Of a stretch of 64,000 nt of DNA, positions 39,711 through 49,962 are shown in pieces. Both the position numbers and the translations under genes were made by a program. Positions within the stretch are counted from its first letter, which is position 1; each line of letters opens with the position of its first letter. Under the pieces are notes generated by a model, which had not been told where the DNA came from, made no database searches, and worked only from the letters and a program-made list of their open reading frames with translations. The stretch covers positions 21,308 to 85,307 of the forward strand of contig JAAUZJ010000009.1 of the NCBI GenBank assembly GCA_014804695.1, read 5' to 3'. Origin of the DNA: Lachnospiraceae bacterium. Lineage in GTDB: Bacteria; Bacillota; Clostridia; Lachnospirales; Lachnospiraceae.

Positions 39711-39842
39711 GCTGTGTTCAAGAAGGACTGTGCTCAAGAAGGACGAACGCAGGCAATATAAACAAAAACGAGGCTCGAACCGCGGGAGCGAAGGTCGCCT
39801 CGTTTTTGTTTATATTGTCTGCGTTCTGTATCATTGAACAGC
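39711..39842. repeat. Nested palindromic element copy E3 (core reversed, compensatory core change)
   Basis: Stem GAACGCAGgCAATATAAACAAAAACGAGGC / GCCTCGTTTTTGTTTATATTGtCTGCGTTC. Confidence 0.85.
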
Positions 39843-40337
39843 ATCTGAAGCACCATCATTTGACTGTTCTGTATCCGCATCCGTTTCTGGTTTAACAGCT
39901 TTTTCCAGTGATGAGTTAATTGCATTTAGCAGCACCATAGAGGTGTATTTGCTGTCGTCAGGATATGTAACGTTTTCAATGCTTTGATTCGTAATGATCT
40001 GCTGTGCAAGTTCTTCAAAGGAAGGCTGTATCAGAGGATACATGGTTGTAATAGCTTCGTCTAGGTTTACCAGACGGATGGAATTGATGTTGTTTTCGTC
40101 AACAGTAACCTCTATTTCCACTATGTTGTCATTCAAGATCAAAGAGGTCGTGTATACACCGGGAATATAGCTGTTGGTACTCATCTGAGTCATATTAGAA
40201 ACAGCGGCTGCATCCTCGTTTTTGGGCAAAAACATAATGATTAGCAGGACTATAAACAGGATGCCAAGCACAGCAAAAATTCCCGTATATATTAATTCTT
40301 TTACATGAAGCACAACAATTTTGGTTTTAGAACTCAT
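39831..40337 (-). CDS. Hypothetical membrane-anchored protein
   Basis: N-terminal TM; acidic C-terminus. Confidence 0.65.
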   Translation of the reverse strand: MSSKTKIVVLHVKELIYTGIFAVLGILFIVLLIIMFLPKNEDAAAVSNMTQMSTNSYIPGVYTTSLILNDNIVEIEVTVDENNINSIRLVNLDEAITTMYPLIQPSFEELAQQIITNQSIENVTYPDDSKYTSMVLLNAINSSLEKAVKPETDADTEQSNDGASDAVQ

Positions 40338-40539
40338 AAAATATCCTCATAGAAAATCTTTTTATTAGTTTATGAGACAGGAAACCGGATTATGACTTGT
40401 CAGTGGATTTTATTGACAAAACCATTTTAGGAGTGGTATTCTGTAACAGAACAAAGGCGTTCATATCTTTCGGTCTGCTATGATAAAAATGGCATGGCGT
40501 TAGATTTGGAGGCTTTTTTTGTATGGTACAATGGAATAA

Positions 40540-40680
40540 GCGATTGCGAAACTAATTATCCAGAGTCACGAACTTAGATAATATAAATAAAGATCGGGGT
40601 TCGACCGCAGGAGCGAACTCACCCCTTATTTTTATTTATATTATCTAAGTTCTGGGTATTGTAAAGCGGTTTCGCAATTG
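40540..40680. repeat. Nested palindromic element copy E4 (diverged core)
   Basis: Arms GCGATTGCGAAAC / GTTTCGCAATTG; stem AACTTAGATAATATAAATAAA / TTTATTTATATTATCTAAGTT; core GGGGTTCGACCGCAGGAGCGAACTCACCCC. Confidence 0.85.
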
Positions 40681-40714
40681 ACAAAATAAGCATAAAGCAG
40701 AAAGGACATTAAAA

Positions 40715-42049
40715 ATGAGAAAGAATTATACCAAAAATGACATCATGAGTCTTGTGCAGGAAGAGGATGTGGAATTTATACGTTTACAGTTTACCGATAT
40801 TTTCGGGAACCTGAAAAATGTGGCGGTTACGGTGAGCCAGCTGGAAAAGGCACTGGACGGCGAGTGTATGTTTGACGGTTCTTCTATAGAAGGTTTTGCA
40901 AGAATTGAGGAGTCGGATATGTATCTGCATCCAGATTTCAGTACGCTGGAAATTTTCCCATGGAGGCCGCAGCAGGGCAAAGTTGCAAGATTCATTTGCG
41001 ATGTATACCGTCCGGATGGAACTCCGTTTGAAGGAGACCCACGTTATATTTTAAAGCGTGCTATTAAAGAAGCTGAGAATTTGGGCTACGTTTTTGAGGT
41101 GGGGCCGGAGTGTGAATTTTTCTTATTTAATACGGATGAAAATGCAATGCCCACAACAAATACGCATGAACAGGCGGGATATTTTGATTTGGGGCCTGTA
41201 GATTTCGGAGAAAATGCAAGGCGTGATATGGTTTTGACGTTGGAAGAAATGGGCTTTGTCATCGAAGCATCCCATCATGAGGTGGCGCCTGCGCAGCATG
41301 AGATTGACTTTCGATATGATGAAGCACTGGCTACGGCTGACAATATTATGACTTTTAAATTGGCTGTAAAGACGATTGCCAAAAGGCATGGGCTGCATGC
41401 AACCTTTATGCCCAAACCCAAATACGGAGTGAACGGCTCCGGCATGCATATAAATATGTCTTTATCCAAGGACGGAAAAAATATTTTTGCAGACAAGAAC
41501 GACAAGAATGGGTTGAGTAAGGAAGCATATTATTTTATTGGCGGTATTATGAAGCATATGAAGGGCATGACTGCAATTACTAATCCGCTTGTAAATTCTT
41601 ATAAAAGATTGGTTCCGGGCTTCGAGGCTCCGGTGCATATTGCATGGAGTGTAACAAATAGGAGTCCCTTGATCAGAATTCCGGCGTCTCATGGCATAGG
41701 CACCAGAATAGAGCTTCGCAGCCCTGATCCATCAGCTAATCCTTATCTTGCGCTTGCTGTCTGCCTAAGAGCCGGTCTGGACGGAATAGTAAATAAAATT
41801 ATGCCGCCGGCCAGTGTAGATTGCAATATTTTTGAAATGAGCGACGCCCAGAAGAAAGAAAACGGCATAGAAGAAATTCCGGGGACTCTTATTGAAGCAA
41901 TTTATGATATGGAAAAAGATGATTTAGTCAGGGAGGTACTTGGAGAGCATACCTATACAAAATATATCGCTGCCAAAAAAGCCGAATGGTATCGCTATCG
42001 TTCACAGGTAACTGACTGGGAGATTAACGAATACCTGAACAAATTTTAA
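40715..42049 (+). CDS. glnA: Glutamine synthetase type I
   Basis: [59 protein letters not shown]. Confidence 0.95.
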   Translation: MRKNYTKNDIMSLVQEEDVEFIRLQFTDIFGNLKNVAVTVSQLEKALDGECMFDGSSIEGFARIEESDMYLHPDFSTLEIFPWRPQQGKVARFICDVYRPDGTPFEGDPRYILKRAIKEAENLGYVFEVGPECEFFLFNTDENAMPTTNTHEQAGYFDLGPVDFGENARRDMVLTLEEMGFVIEASHHEVAPAQHEIDFRYDEALATADNIMTFKLAVKTIAKRHGLHATFMPKPKYGVNGSGMHINMSLSKDGKNIFADKNDKNGLSKEAYYFIGGIMKHMKGMTAITNPLVNSYKRLVPGFEAPVHIAWSVTNRSPLIRIPASHGIGTRIELRSPDPSANPYLALAVCLRAGLDGIVNKIMPPASVDCNIFEMSDAQKKENGIEEIPGTLIEAIYDMEKDDLVREVLGEHTYTKYIAAKKAEWYRYRSQVTDWEINEYLNKF

Positions 42050-42151
42050 TATGCATAACTCAATAGGTATTATACCAATTGTGAAGATAAAATTATGTGA
42101 TTAACTTTTTTAATTGCATAAAAGATAAATTTGGAGTAAGGAGGTGGACGT

Positions 42152-42700
42152 GTGGTCAATATAATTGTAGCCTTGCCCAAGACAGAGGATGCCAGAGGTA
42201 TTCGCAGTGTTTTGCAAAAAAACGGCTTTGGCGTGACGGCAGTATGCACAACCGGAGCGCAGGTTTTAAGCCAGATTGATGATTTAAGTGACGGAATAAT
42301 TATATGCGGTTACAAATTTATGGATATGATGTACTCAGGATTACACGAACTCCTTCCTGATGGTTTCGAGATGTTACTTATGGTTTCGGGCAACGTGATG
42401 CTGGATTGCCAGGGGAACAATATTGTCTGCCTTGTGAAGCCTTTTAAAGTACATGATTTGGTCAACACAGTTTCCATGATGAGTCAGGCAATTTTGCGAA
42501 AAAGAAAAAAGGCAAAGCAGCAGCCCAGGGTGCGCAGTGAGAAAGAAATTGCGCTGATCAAGGAAGCAAAACAGCTTTTGGTAACCAGGAATAATATGAC
42601 TGAGGAAGAAGCTCATAGATATATTCAGAAGTGCAGCATGGATAGCGGGACTAATATGGTGGAGACGGCTCAGATGGTGCTGTCGATGATGAAAGAATAA
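42152..42700 (+). CDS. ANTAR-domain response regulator (NasT-like)
   Basis: Receiver-like N-term; C-terminal KEAKQLLVTRNNMTEEEAHRYIQKCSMDSGTNMVETAQMVL; adjacent to glnA. Confidence 0.85.
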   Translation: MVNIIVALPKTEDARGIRSVLQKNGFGVTAVCTTGAQVLSQIDDLSDGIIICGYKFMDMMYSGLHELLPDGFEMLLMVSGNVMLDCQGNNIVCLVKPFKVHDLVNTVSMMSQAILRKRKKAKQQPRVRSEKEIALIKEAKQLLVTRNNMTEEEAHRYIQKCSMDSGTNMVETAQMVLSMMKE

Positions 42701-42790
42701 TAACTCTGTAAATTTGTATGCAAATGTATTGAATCTGCAATGATTTAGCATTATAATAAAGAAAAACTAAACTAAAAGGAGATGCGAATC

Positions 42791-43078
42791 ATGGCTAGTA
42801 CGATTCAAGTAAGAGTGGATGATGATTTAAAAGCAAAATCAGATTCTTTATTCAGGGATCTGGGAACTGATACGACAACTGCTATAAGAATGTTTTTGAC
42901 ACAGGCTGTAGCTGCAAATGGATTTCCTTTTGAAATTAAGAGACATACAGAGTCTAATCCATATACACCGATGAGCGAGGAAGATATGCTTGAAAAGTTG
43001 AGAAACTCCAGAGAACAGGGAAATTACAGAGGTGCTGACGAGGTGGTTTCTGATATGAGGTTAAAGTATGGATTATAA
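42791..43078 (+). CDS. RelB/DinJ family antitoxin
   Basis: MASTIQVRVDDDLKAKSDSLFRDLGTDTTTAIRMFLTQAVAANGFPFEI. Confidence 0.9.
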   Translation: MASTIQVRVDDDLKAKSDSLFRDLGTDTTTAIRMFLTQAVAANGFPFEIKRHTESNPYTPMSEEDMLEKLRNSREQGNYRGADEVVSDMRLKYGL

Positions 43079-43288
43079 GGTTGTATTTTTGGAGCAACGA
43101 AAATAAGATTATCTCAATCTGCCGATAGTCTGAAACTTTGTGATAACTTAAAGCTAAAAGAATTTGGTTACAGACGAATCAACTTTTTATCACATCGATA
43201 CTTTATACTGTATCGGATAGAAGACAATACGGTTTTTATTGATAACATCTTTCATGAATTACAAGATTTCGAAAATAAAATGAATTAG
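43068..43288 (+). pseudogene. RelE/ParE-type toxin remnant with internal deletion and frameshift
   Basis: ATG overlapping antitoxin end encodes MDYKVVFLEQRK*; another frame continues RLSQSADSLKLCDNLKLKEFGYRRINFLSHRYFILYRIEDNTVFIDNIFHELQDFENKMN*. Confidence 0.8.
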
Positions 43289-43296
43289 TTTATTGT

Positions 43297-43327
43297 TGAA
43301 AAGCGAGCCAGAGATGGCTCGTTTTTC
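43297..43327 (+). terminator. Intrinsic terminator after TA remnant
   Basis: AAAAGCGAGCCagagatGGCTCGTTTTTC. Confidence 0.8.
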
Positions 43328-43350
43328 ATATGCTTTGCATCATCAGACAA

Positions 43351-43394
43351 AATGATGCAAATTTGATGCAAAAATGATGTGGTTTTGATGCACG
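43351..43394. promoter_or_regulatory. Four tandem 11-bp direct repeats
   Basis: AATGATGCAAA TTTGATGCAAA AATGATGTGGT TTTGATGCACG. Confidence 0.65.
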
Positions 43395-43476
43395 AAAAAT
43401 GTATTATCTTTTCATAAGAAGAAAATAATTGCGGATAATAACAAGATAAGATTCAGATGAAAGGATGAAAGATATT

Positions 43477-43629
43477 ATGCAGATGATAGATATGTACATT
43501 GATGCGGAAGAAAAAAGTAAGGGTAAGAGGCTTGCGAAGATAGGTAAAACGGTGACTTTTGTATTGTGGGTACTGATGATCGTAATAGCGGTGTTCCTGA
43601 CTTCCAGGTCGGTTGTTGTTATAAATTAG
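43477..43629 (+). CDS. 50-aa small single-pass membrane protein
   Basis: Below the track length cutoff: MQMIDMYIDAEEKSKGKRLAKIGKTVTFVLWVLMIVIAVFLTSRSVVVIN*. Confidence 0.55.
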   Translation: MQMIDMYIDAEEKSKGKRLAKIGKTVTFVLWVLMIVIAVFLTSRSVVVIN

Positions 43630-43692
43630 GATAAAGGAAATATTGATATGAAAAAAGAAATAGTAAGCCGCTAATCAAAAGGAGAAAAACTT

Positions 43693-44658
43693 ATGAAGAA
43701 ACAATATGTGATACCAGCGATATTAATGTCAGTTACATTAGTAGCTTGTGGCAGCAAAAGCAAATTATTAGTCGCTAATGAAATCGAATCAGAAACAACA
43801 GATAACCAATTAGAAAATGCAAATGATCAATTACAAGATTCAGAATCGGTGCAGAACCAAGACCAGAATCAAAACAACAGCGTAGATAATACAGACATTT
43901 CACAGTCAGATACACCGGATGGCACATCCGATGAAGATACTGATAATACTGAAATTCCCGGTAAAGTAACAGCCTTTGGTGATAAAGGCACGATGAATAA
44001 CAACGTGGGAGACAGAGAGCTTCCAATCTATTGTGTTGATACAGAAGAAAATAAAGTTGCCCTCAGTTTCGACGCTGCGTGGGGAGCTGAGGATACTCAG
44101 GAAATTCTTGATATATTAAAAGAACATGACATTCGTGTCACATTTTTTGCGACCGGCGGCTGGGTTGAAAGTTATCCCGACGACGTGAAAGCAGTTCTTG
44201 AGGCAGGGCATGATTTGGGAAACCACAGTGCGAATCACAAAAACATGAGCGAATTGTCCGATTCAGACAAAGAAGAAGAATTAATGTCAGTTCACCGCAA
44301 AGTTAAAGAACTCACCGGGTACGACATGTTCCTATTCCGTCCTCCTTACGGAGATTATGACAATAGTGTCATAAATGTCGCAAAAGACTGCGGTTACTAC
44401 GCTATCCAATGGGATGTTGATTCCCTAGATTGGAAAAATTACGGCATAGATGCCATTATCGAAACAGTAACAGAACATAAAAACCTCGGAAACGGCAGCA
44501 TCATACTCTGTCACAACGGCGCAGACTACACAGCCCAGGCATTAGATACTCTGATAACCAAACTGGAGAGTCAGGGATATGAAATTGTACCAATTTCAGA
44601 GCTAATATATAAGGATTCCTTCCACCTAAACTACGAAGGCCGCCAAATCTCAGACTAA
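43693..44658 (+). CDS. Polysaccharide deacetylase (NodB-like) lipoprotein
   Basis: VALSFDAAWGAEDTQEILDIL; FFATGGWVE; GHDLGNHSANH; RPPYGDYD. Confidence 0.92.
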   Translation: MKKQYVIPAILMSVTLVACGSKSKLLVANEIESETTDNQLENANDQLQDSESVQNQDQNQNNSVDNTDISQSDTPDGTSDEDTDNTEIPGKVTAFGDKGTMNNNVGDRELPIYCVDTEENKVALSFDAAWGAEDTQEILDILKEHDIRVTFFATGGWVESYPDDVKAVLEAGHDLGNHSANHKNMSELSDSDKEEELMSVHRKVKELTGYDMFLFRPPYGDYDNSVINVAKDCGYYAIQWDVDSLDWKNYGIDAIIETVTEHKNLGNGSIILCHNGADYTAQALDTLITKLESQGYEIVPISELIYKDSFHLNYEGRQISD

Positions 44659-44659
44659 A

Positions 44660-44930
44660 ACAACCAAAACTAAGGCGTTTACAAACCTTTCCGCCCCAGA
44701 CCAAAACTAAGACAATTGCAAACCTTTCACCAAGAACCAGAACTGAGGCAATTGCAAAAACATTTTATCGAAAACCAGAACAGAGGAACAATATAAATAA
44801 AAACGGGGCGACCTTCGCTCCCGCGGTTCGAGCCCCGTTTTTATTTATATTGTTCCTCTGTTCGTTATTATTTAAAACATTTTTACAATTGCCTCAGTTC
44901 GTCCTCTTGCCACCAACTTTGCAATTCCTA
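44660..44930. repeat. Nested palindromic element copy E5, multi-layered
   Basis: Three tandem ~37-nt left arms (AAGGCGTTTACAAACC.., AAGACAATTGCAAACC.., GAGGCAATTGCAAAAAC..) plus concentric right arms around the core at 44805-44836. Confidence 0.85.
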
Positions 44931-45995
44931 GTACACCATAGCCTTCTCTTCCCCATTCAACACGCGAAGTCCGCCCTGAACAAGTGCAAGCAGTTCATCC
45001 TCACCGGGATAAACTGTCATTGGTGCAATCCATCCGGCTTTTTCCTTCAAACCAGAAATGACAGTCTTGTCATATGCAATTCCGCCGGTTACAATTATCT
45101 GGTCAATCTTTCCATTTAAAACGCAGGCCATAGAGCCGATATCCTTTGCCATCTGTGTTATAAATGCTTCCCGCACCTCAGCAGCTTTTTCATCGCCATT
45201 GTCTACCATCTTGGCAACATCGCGCATATCATTGGTTCCGCAGTATGCATTGAAACCGCCGTTGCCGACGAATTTCTTATATACTTCGCTTTCCGTATAT
45301 TTTCCGGAGAAACATAACTTAATCAATGCACCGCTTGGAACTGCACCGGCTCTTTCCGGAGAAAATGCACCGTCACCGTCTAAAGCATTGAATACATCTA
45401 TTACTTGTCCTTCTTTGTGTGCACCTACCGAAACGCCGCCGCCCATATGAACAACAACCAGATTAAGGGAGTTATATGGTTTTCCGATTTCTTTAGCATA
45501 GCGCTTTGCCACCGCTTTTTGATTAAGTGCATGGAATACGCTGATTCTCGGTAATTCGGGAACACCTGAATATCTTGAGACTGGTGCAAGCTCATCAACT
45601 ACAACAGGATCTACAATATAGGACGGCACGCCGATTGAGTCCGCAATTTCTCTTGCCAGAATACCGCCCAGGTTTGAAGCATGCTGACCTTGCTTTCCAA
45701 TTTTTAAATCCTCAAGTAAGTCATCACTAACTTCATACGTACCGCCCGGAATAGGTTTAAGCATACCGCCGCGCCCTACAACCATGTTCAAAGAATTAAT
45801 ATCAAAATCTTTCTCTTTCAACAAATTAACAATAATATCCTTACGAAAATCCTTCTGGTCAACAATAGATGCATACTGTGCTATTTCTTCCGTAGAATGT
45901 CTGAGTGTCTCTTCAAACAACAGTGTCTCATCCTCAAAAACACCAATCTTGGTAGATGTTGACCCCGGATTAATAATCAAACTTTTTATCCCCAT
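44928..45995 (-). CDS. buk: Butyrate kinase
   Basis: [32 protein letters not shown]; paired with a Ptb-like gene. Confidence 0.92.
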   Translation of the reverse strand: MGIKSLIINPGSTSTKIGVFEDETLLFEETLRHSTEEIAQYASIVDQKDFRKDIIVNLLKEKDFDINSLNMVVGRGGMLKPIPGGTYEVSDDLLEDLKIGKQGQHASNLGGILAREIADSIGVPSYIVDPVVVDELAPVSRYSGVPELPRISVFHALNQKAVAKRYAKEIGKPYNSLNLVVVHMGGGVSVGAHKEGQVIDVFNALDGDGAFSPERAGAVPSGALIKLCFSGKYTESEVYKKFVGNGGFNAYCGTNDMRDVAKMVDNGDEKAAEVREAFITQMAKDIGSMACVLNGKIDQIIVTGGIAYDKTVISGLKEKAGWIAPMTVYPGEDELLALVQGGLRVLNGEEKAMVY

Positions 45996-46059
45996 TTTAA
46001 TAACCGCCTTTCTATAATAATCATATATTCTAAAAATAATCGTGAAAAATCTCTCCCGA

Positions 46060-46150
46060 TACCCAGAGCCCGCTTAACATAAACAAAAACGGGGCGACCT
46101 TCGCTCCCGCGGTTCGAGCCCCGTTTTTGTTTATGTTAAACGGGCTCGTG
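46060..46150. repeat. Nested palindromic element copy E6 between ptb and buk
   Basis: Stem GAGCCCGcTTAACATAAACAAAAACGGGGC / GCCCCGTTTTTGTTTATGTTAAaCGGGCTC; core 46091-46122. Confidence 0.9.
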
Positions 46151-46193
46151 CCTCAGGAGAATCTCGTGCGTCTCCGGAGCACCCTTCTCACAT

Positions 46194-47108
46194 TTATTTC
46201 GACATCGCCTCCGCCACAACAGCCCCAAGCGCCAGAGAATTCACCTTAGTTTCAAAGTCATCAGACCGTGAAGTCAGTATAACAGGAGCCTTTGTTCCGG
46301 TTAAAATATTCCCATTTTTAACTTTTGCGGTATGAACGAGACATTTGTATACAAGATTTCCTGCATGAATGTCAGGGAAAAGAAGTACATCTGCATCTCC
46401 GACAATCTTTCTGTCCTCAGCGCCTTTGTGTTTAGCAGCTTCGGGATCAATTGCAAGGTCTAAAGAAAGCGGTCCGTCTATAACGCAGCCGGTAATTTTG
46501 CCTTCTTCGCACATTTTGGTGAGAGCCTCGGCATCTAAGGTAACCGGCATCTTAGGATTGACAACTTCTACAGCTGCAAGCGGAGCTACCTTAGGATTAG
46601 GAATACCGCATGCGTGGCAGACCTCAACCGTATTTTCAACAATATGGGCTTTTTCCTCCAGAGTAGGATAAGTCATAAATGCAACATCTGACAAGAATAA
46701 AAGATGGTCGATTCCTTCGATTTCAAATACGCACACATGAGATAATGTCTTGCCGGTACGCAGGCCGACTTCCTTATCAAGTACGCTTTTTAAGAAGGAT
46801 TTGGTGTCGATAAGTCCCTTCATATACATATCGGCCTTACCGGTATGTACAAGCTCTACGGCCTTTAACGCCGCAGTGTAGTTATCCTTTTCATCAATAA
46901 TTTCAAAACCGTCAAGGCTCATTTTCATTGAAGCTGCAATTTCCTCAATCTGGTCTTTGTCACCAACCAGAATTGCCTCTGCGATATTGCGTTCTTTGGC
47001 TGCCTTAACAGCTTCTAAAACTGCACTGTCCTGCGCAACTGCTACAGCAACTTTTTTGACGCTGCACTCAGATACTTTTGATATTAAATCATTAAAACTC
47101 TTGCTCAT
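46194..47108 (-). CDS. ptb: Phosphate butyryltransferase
   Basis: Phosphotransacetylase/Ptb family sequence upstream of buk on the same strand; ATG at 47108. Confidence 0.9.
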   Translation of the reverse strand: MSKSFNDLISKVSECSVKKVAVAVAQDSAVLEAVKAAKERNIAEAILVGDKDQIEEIAASMKMSLDGFEIIDEKDNYTAALKAVELVHTGKADMYMKGLIDTKSFLKSVLDKEVGLRTGKTLSHVCVFEIEGIDHLLFLSDVAFMTYPTLEEKAHIVENTVEVCHACGIPNPKVAPLAAVEVVNPKMPVTLDAEALTKMCEEGKITGCVIDGPLSLDLAIDPEAAKHKGAEDRKIVGDADVLLFPDIHAGNLVYKCLVHTAKVKNGNILTGTKAPVILTSRSDDFETKVNSLALGAVVAEAMSK

Positions 47109-47130
47109 AATTTCCTCCATTTTTAATATT

Positions 47131-47190
47131 TTTATAGGTAATTGCAAAACTATTTATACTCAAGGACAACAGTTTTGCAATCGCTTATTT
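47131..47190. repeat. Core-less copy of the nested palindrome family
   Basis: TAGGTAATTGCAAAACT atttatactcaaggacaac AGTTTTGCAATCGCTTA. Confidence 0.65.
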
Positions 47191-47373
47191 ACATTTTAAC
47201 AGGTAAAAATATATCCAAAAAAATATTAACACTTCTACAGGTAAAAATCAAATATAAATCGCTTGGCAGAAAGGTTGAATTTATATGGGAAATCTGCTAC
47301 AATATAGCTTAGTGTTTTTATAAATGGGAAATGCGAATTGGCGGCGTGGGTTTATGCGCAGATAGGAGCAAGC

Positions 47374-49938
47374 ATGAATTTAATACAGAAAGTTTTTGGA
47401 ACTCATAGTGAAAGAGAAATAAAAAGAATCGAAGGTCTTGTTAATAAAATTGAATCTCTTAGGGATTCTATGATGGCGCTCAGTGATGAAGAACTGAAAG
47501 ATAAGACCAGAGAATTTAAGAAAAGGCTGCAGGACGGAGAAACTCTGGATGATTTACTTACCGATGCCTATGCAGTGGTAAGGGAAGCAGCCAGACGTAT
47601 TTTGGGAACCGAACATTATCATGTGCAGTTGATCGGCGGTATTATCCTTCATCAGGGACGTATTGCAGAGATGAAAACAGGTGAAGGTAAGACACAGACC
47701 TGTCTTTTACCGGCATATCTTAATGCGCTTGAGGGCAAAGGCGTTCATGTTGTAACGGTCAATGATTATCTGGCGAAGCGTGATGCGGAGTGGATGGGAC
47801 AGGTGCATGAATTTTTAGGCCTGACCGTTGGCGTTGTGTTAAATAGCATGAAGCCGGAGGAACGCAGGGAAGCGTATAATTGTGATATTACCTATGTTAC
47901 CAATAATGAGCTGGGGTTCGATTATCTGCGTGACAATATGGTTATTTATAAAGAACAGCTTGTGCTTAGAGGGCTGCACTATGCCATTATCGATGAGGTC
48001 GATTCCGTTCTTATTGATGAGGCCAGGACGCCGCTTATTATTTCTGGTCAGAGCGGTAAATCCACTAAGCTGTATGAAGCGTGCGACATTCTTGCCAAAC
48101 AGCTTGAGCGCGGTGAGGATATGGAAGATTTGTCTAAGATGGACGCCATTATGGGTATAGAGCGGGAAGAAACCGGCGATTTCATTGTCAATGAGAAAGA
48201 TAAAATTGTAAACCTGACGCTTCAGGGTGTTTCCAAGGTTGAGCGCTTTTTCCAGATAGAAAACCTTGCGGATCCTGAGAACCTTGAAATACAGCACAAT
48301 ATTATTCTTGCACTGCGTGCCCATAATTTAATGTTCCGCGATCAGGATTACGTGGTAAAAGATGATCAGGTACTGATAGTTGATGAATTTACCGGACGTA
48401 TTATGCCGGGCCGACGCTATTCTGACGGTCTTCATCAGGCAATCGAAGCTAAGGAACATGTAAAGGTTAAGAGAGAAAGCAAGACTCTTGCTACTATCAC
48501 TTTCCAGAACTTCTTTAATAAATTTGATAAAACTGCGGGTATGACAGGTACGGCTCTTACTGAGGAAAAAGAGTTTCGTGATATCTACGGTATGGACGTA
48601 GTAGAGATTCCTACCAATAAACCGATTGCGAGACAGGATAAGCAGGATGCCGTATACAAGACAAGAAAAGAAAAACTTAACGCTATTGTAGATGCAATTA
48701 TAGAGGCTCATGAAAAAGGTCAGCCGATTCTGGTCGGTACCATTACGATTGAGGCGTCGGAAGAATTAAGCGCTTTACTTAAAAGGAGAGGTATTGAGCA
48801 TAAGGTATTGAATGCTAAATTCCACGAACTTGAAGCTGAGATCGTAGCGGATGCAGGTATTCATGGTGCAGTTACTATCGCTACGAATATGGCAGGACGT
48901 GGTACTGATATTAAGCTGGATGAAGAATCCAGAGCGGCAGGCGGATTGAAAATCATAGGTACTGAGCGTCATGAATCCAGACGTATCGACAATCAGCTTC
49001 GCGGACGTTCCGGAAGACAGGGAGATCCCGGTGAATCCAAGTTCTATATTTCACTGGAAGATGATTTGATGAGACTTTTCGGTTCTGAGCGAATGATTAC
49101 GATGTTTAATGCGCTTGGAATTCCGGAAGGACAGGAAATTGAGCATAGCGCGCTTACCAAAGCAATTGAGTCTGCACAGAAGAAAATCGAGAACAATAAC
49201 TTTGGTATCAGAAAAAATTTGCTTGAATATGATCAGGTAATGAATGAACAGCGCGAAATTATTTATGAAGAAAGACGTCGCGTTTTGAATGGCGAGAGTA
49301 TGCGTGACGCCATTTACAAGATGATCACTGACATTGTTGAGAATTGCATAGACATTGCAATCGGTGATGACAACGTTTTTGAAGACTGGGATTTTAATGA
49401 ATTAAATAATCTTCTTCTTCCAACCATCCCATTGCAGCCTGTTACACCGGATAGGGTTAATAAGCATAATAAGAACAGCCTTAAACAGCAGTTAAAAGAA
49501 GAAGCAGTCAAGCTGTATGAAAGCAAAGAGGCAGAGTTCCCTGAACCGGAAGCAATACGTGAGATTGAGCGAGTTATTTTGTTAAAAGCGATTGACAGGA
49601 AGTGGATGGATCATATTGATGATATGGACCAGCTCCGCCAAGGCGTAGGCTTACAGGCATATGGTCAAAGGGATCCGCTTGTAGAGTACAAGCTGAGCGG
49701 TTATGAAATGTTTGATGAGATGACTCAGAATATAAAAGAAGAAACTGTTCGCATGCTCTTCCATGTTCGCATTGAACAGAAAGTAGAAAGAGAGCAGGTT
49801 GCCAAGGTTACAGGAACCAACAAGGACGATTCCGTACCTAAGGGCCCGGTAAAACGTATGGAAGCCAAGGTATATCCAAACGATCCATGCCCTTGTGGTT
49901 CGGGAAAGAAGTACAAGCAGTGCTGTGGCCGCAAATAA
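47374..49938 (+). CDS. secA: Preprotein translocase subunit SecA
   Basis: [21 protein letters not shown]-terminal [15 protein letters not shown]. Confidence 0.97.
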   Translation: MNLIQKVFGTHSEREIKRIEGLVNKIESLRDSMMALSDEELKDKTREFKKRLQDGETLDDLLTDAYAVVREAARRILGTEHYHVQLIGGIILHQGRIAEMKTGEGKTQTCLLPAYLNALEGKGVHVVTVNDYLAKRDAEWMGQVHEFLGLTVGVVLNSMKPEERREAYNCDITYVTNNELGFDYLRDNMVIYKEQLVLRGLHYAIIDEVDSVLIDEARTPLIISGQSGKSTKLYEACDILAKQLERGEDMEDLSKMDAIMGIEREETGDFIVNEKDKIVNLTLQGVSKVERFFQIENLADPENLEIQHNIILALRAHNLMFRDQDYVVKDDQVLIVDEFTGRIMPGRRYSDGLHQAIEAKEHVKVKRESKTLATITFQNFFNKFDKTAGMTGTALTEEKEFRDIYGMDVVEIPTNKPIARQDKQDAVYKTRKEKLNAIVDAIIEAHEKGQPILVGTITIEASEELSALLKRRGIEHKVLNAKFHELEAEIVADAGIHGAVTIATNMAGRGTDIKLDEESRAAGGLKIIGTERHESRRIDNQLRGRSGRQGDPGESKFYISLEDDLMRLFGSERMITMFNALGIPEGQEIEHSALTKAIESAQKKIENNNFGIRKNLLEYDQVMNEQREIIYEERRRVLNGESMRDAIYKMITDIVENCIDIAIGDDNVFEDWDFNELNNLLLPTIPLQPVTPDRVNKHNKNSLKQQLKEEAVKLYESKEAEFPEPEAIREIERVILLKAIDRKWMDHIDDMDQLRQGVGLQAYGQRDPLVEYKLSGYEMFDEMTQNIKEETVRMLFHVRIEQKVEREQVAKVTGTNKDDSVPKGPVKRMEAKVYPNDPCPCGSGKKYKQCCGRK

Positions 49939-49962
49939 AATAAAGAAAGAGGGTGACGTTTA

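Noticed and set aside
40389-40430. CTTGTCAGTGG...TTGACAAAA as another copy of the iterated palindrome
   Set aside because: Half-sites are in the opposite order and spacing differs; not counted.
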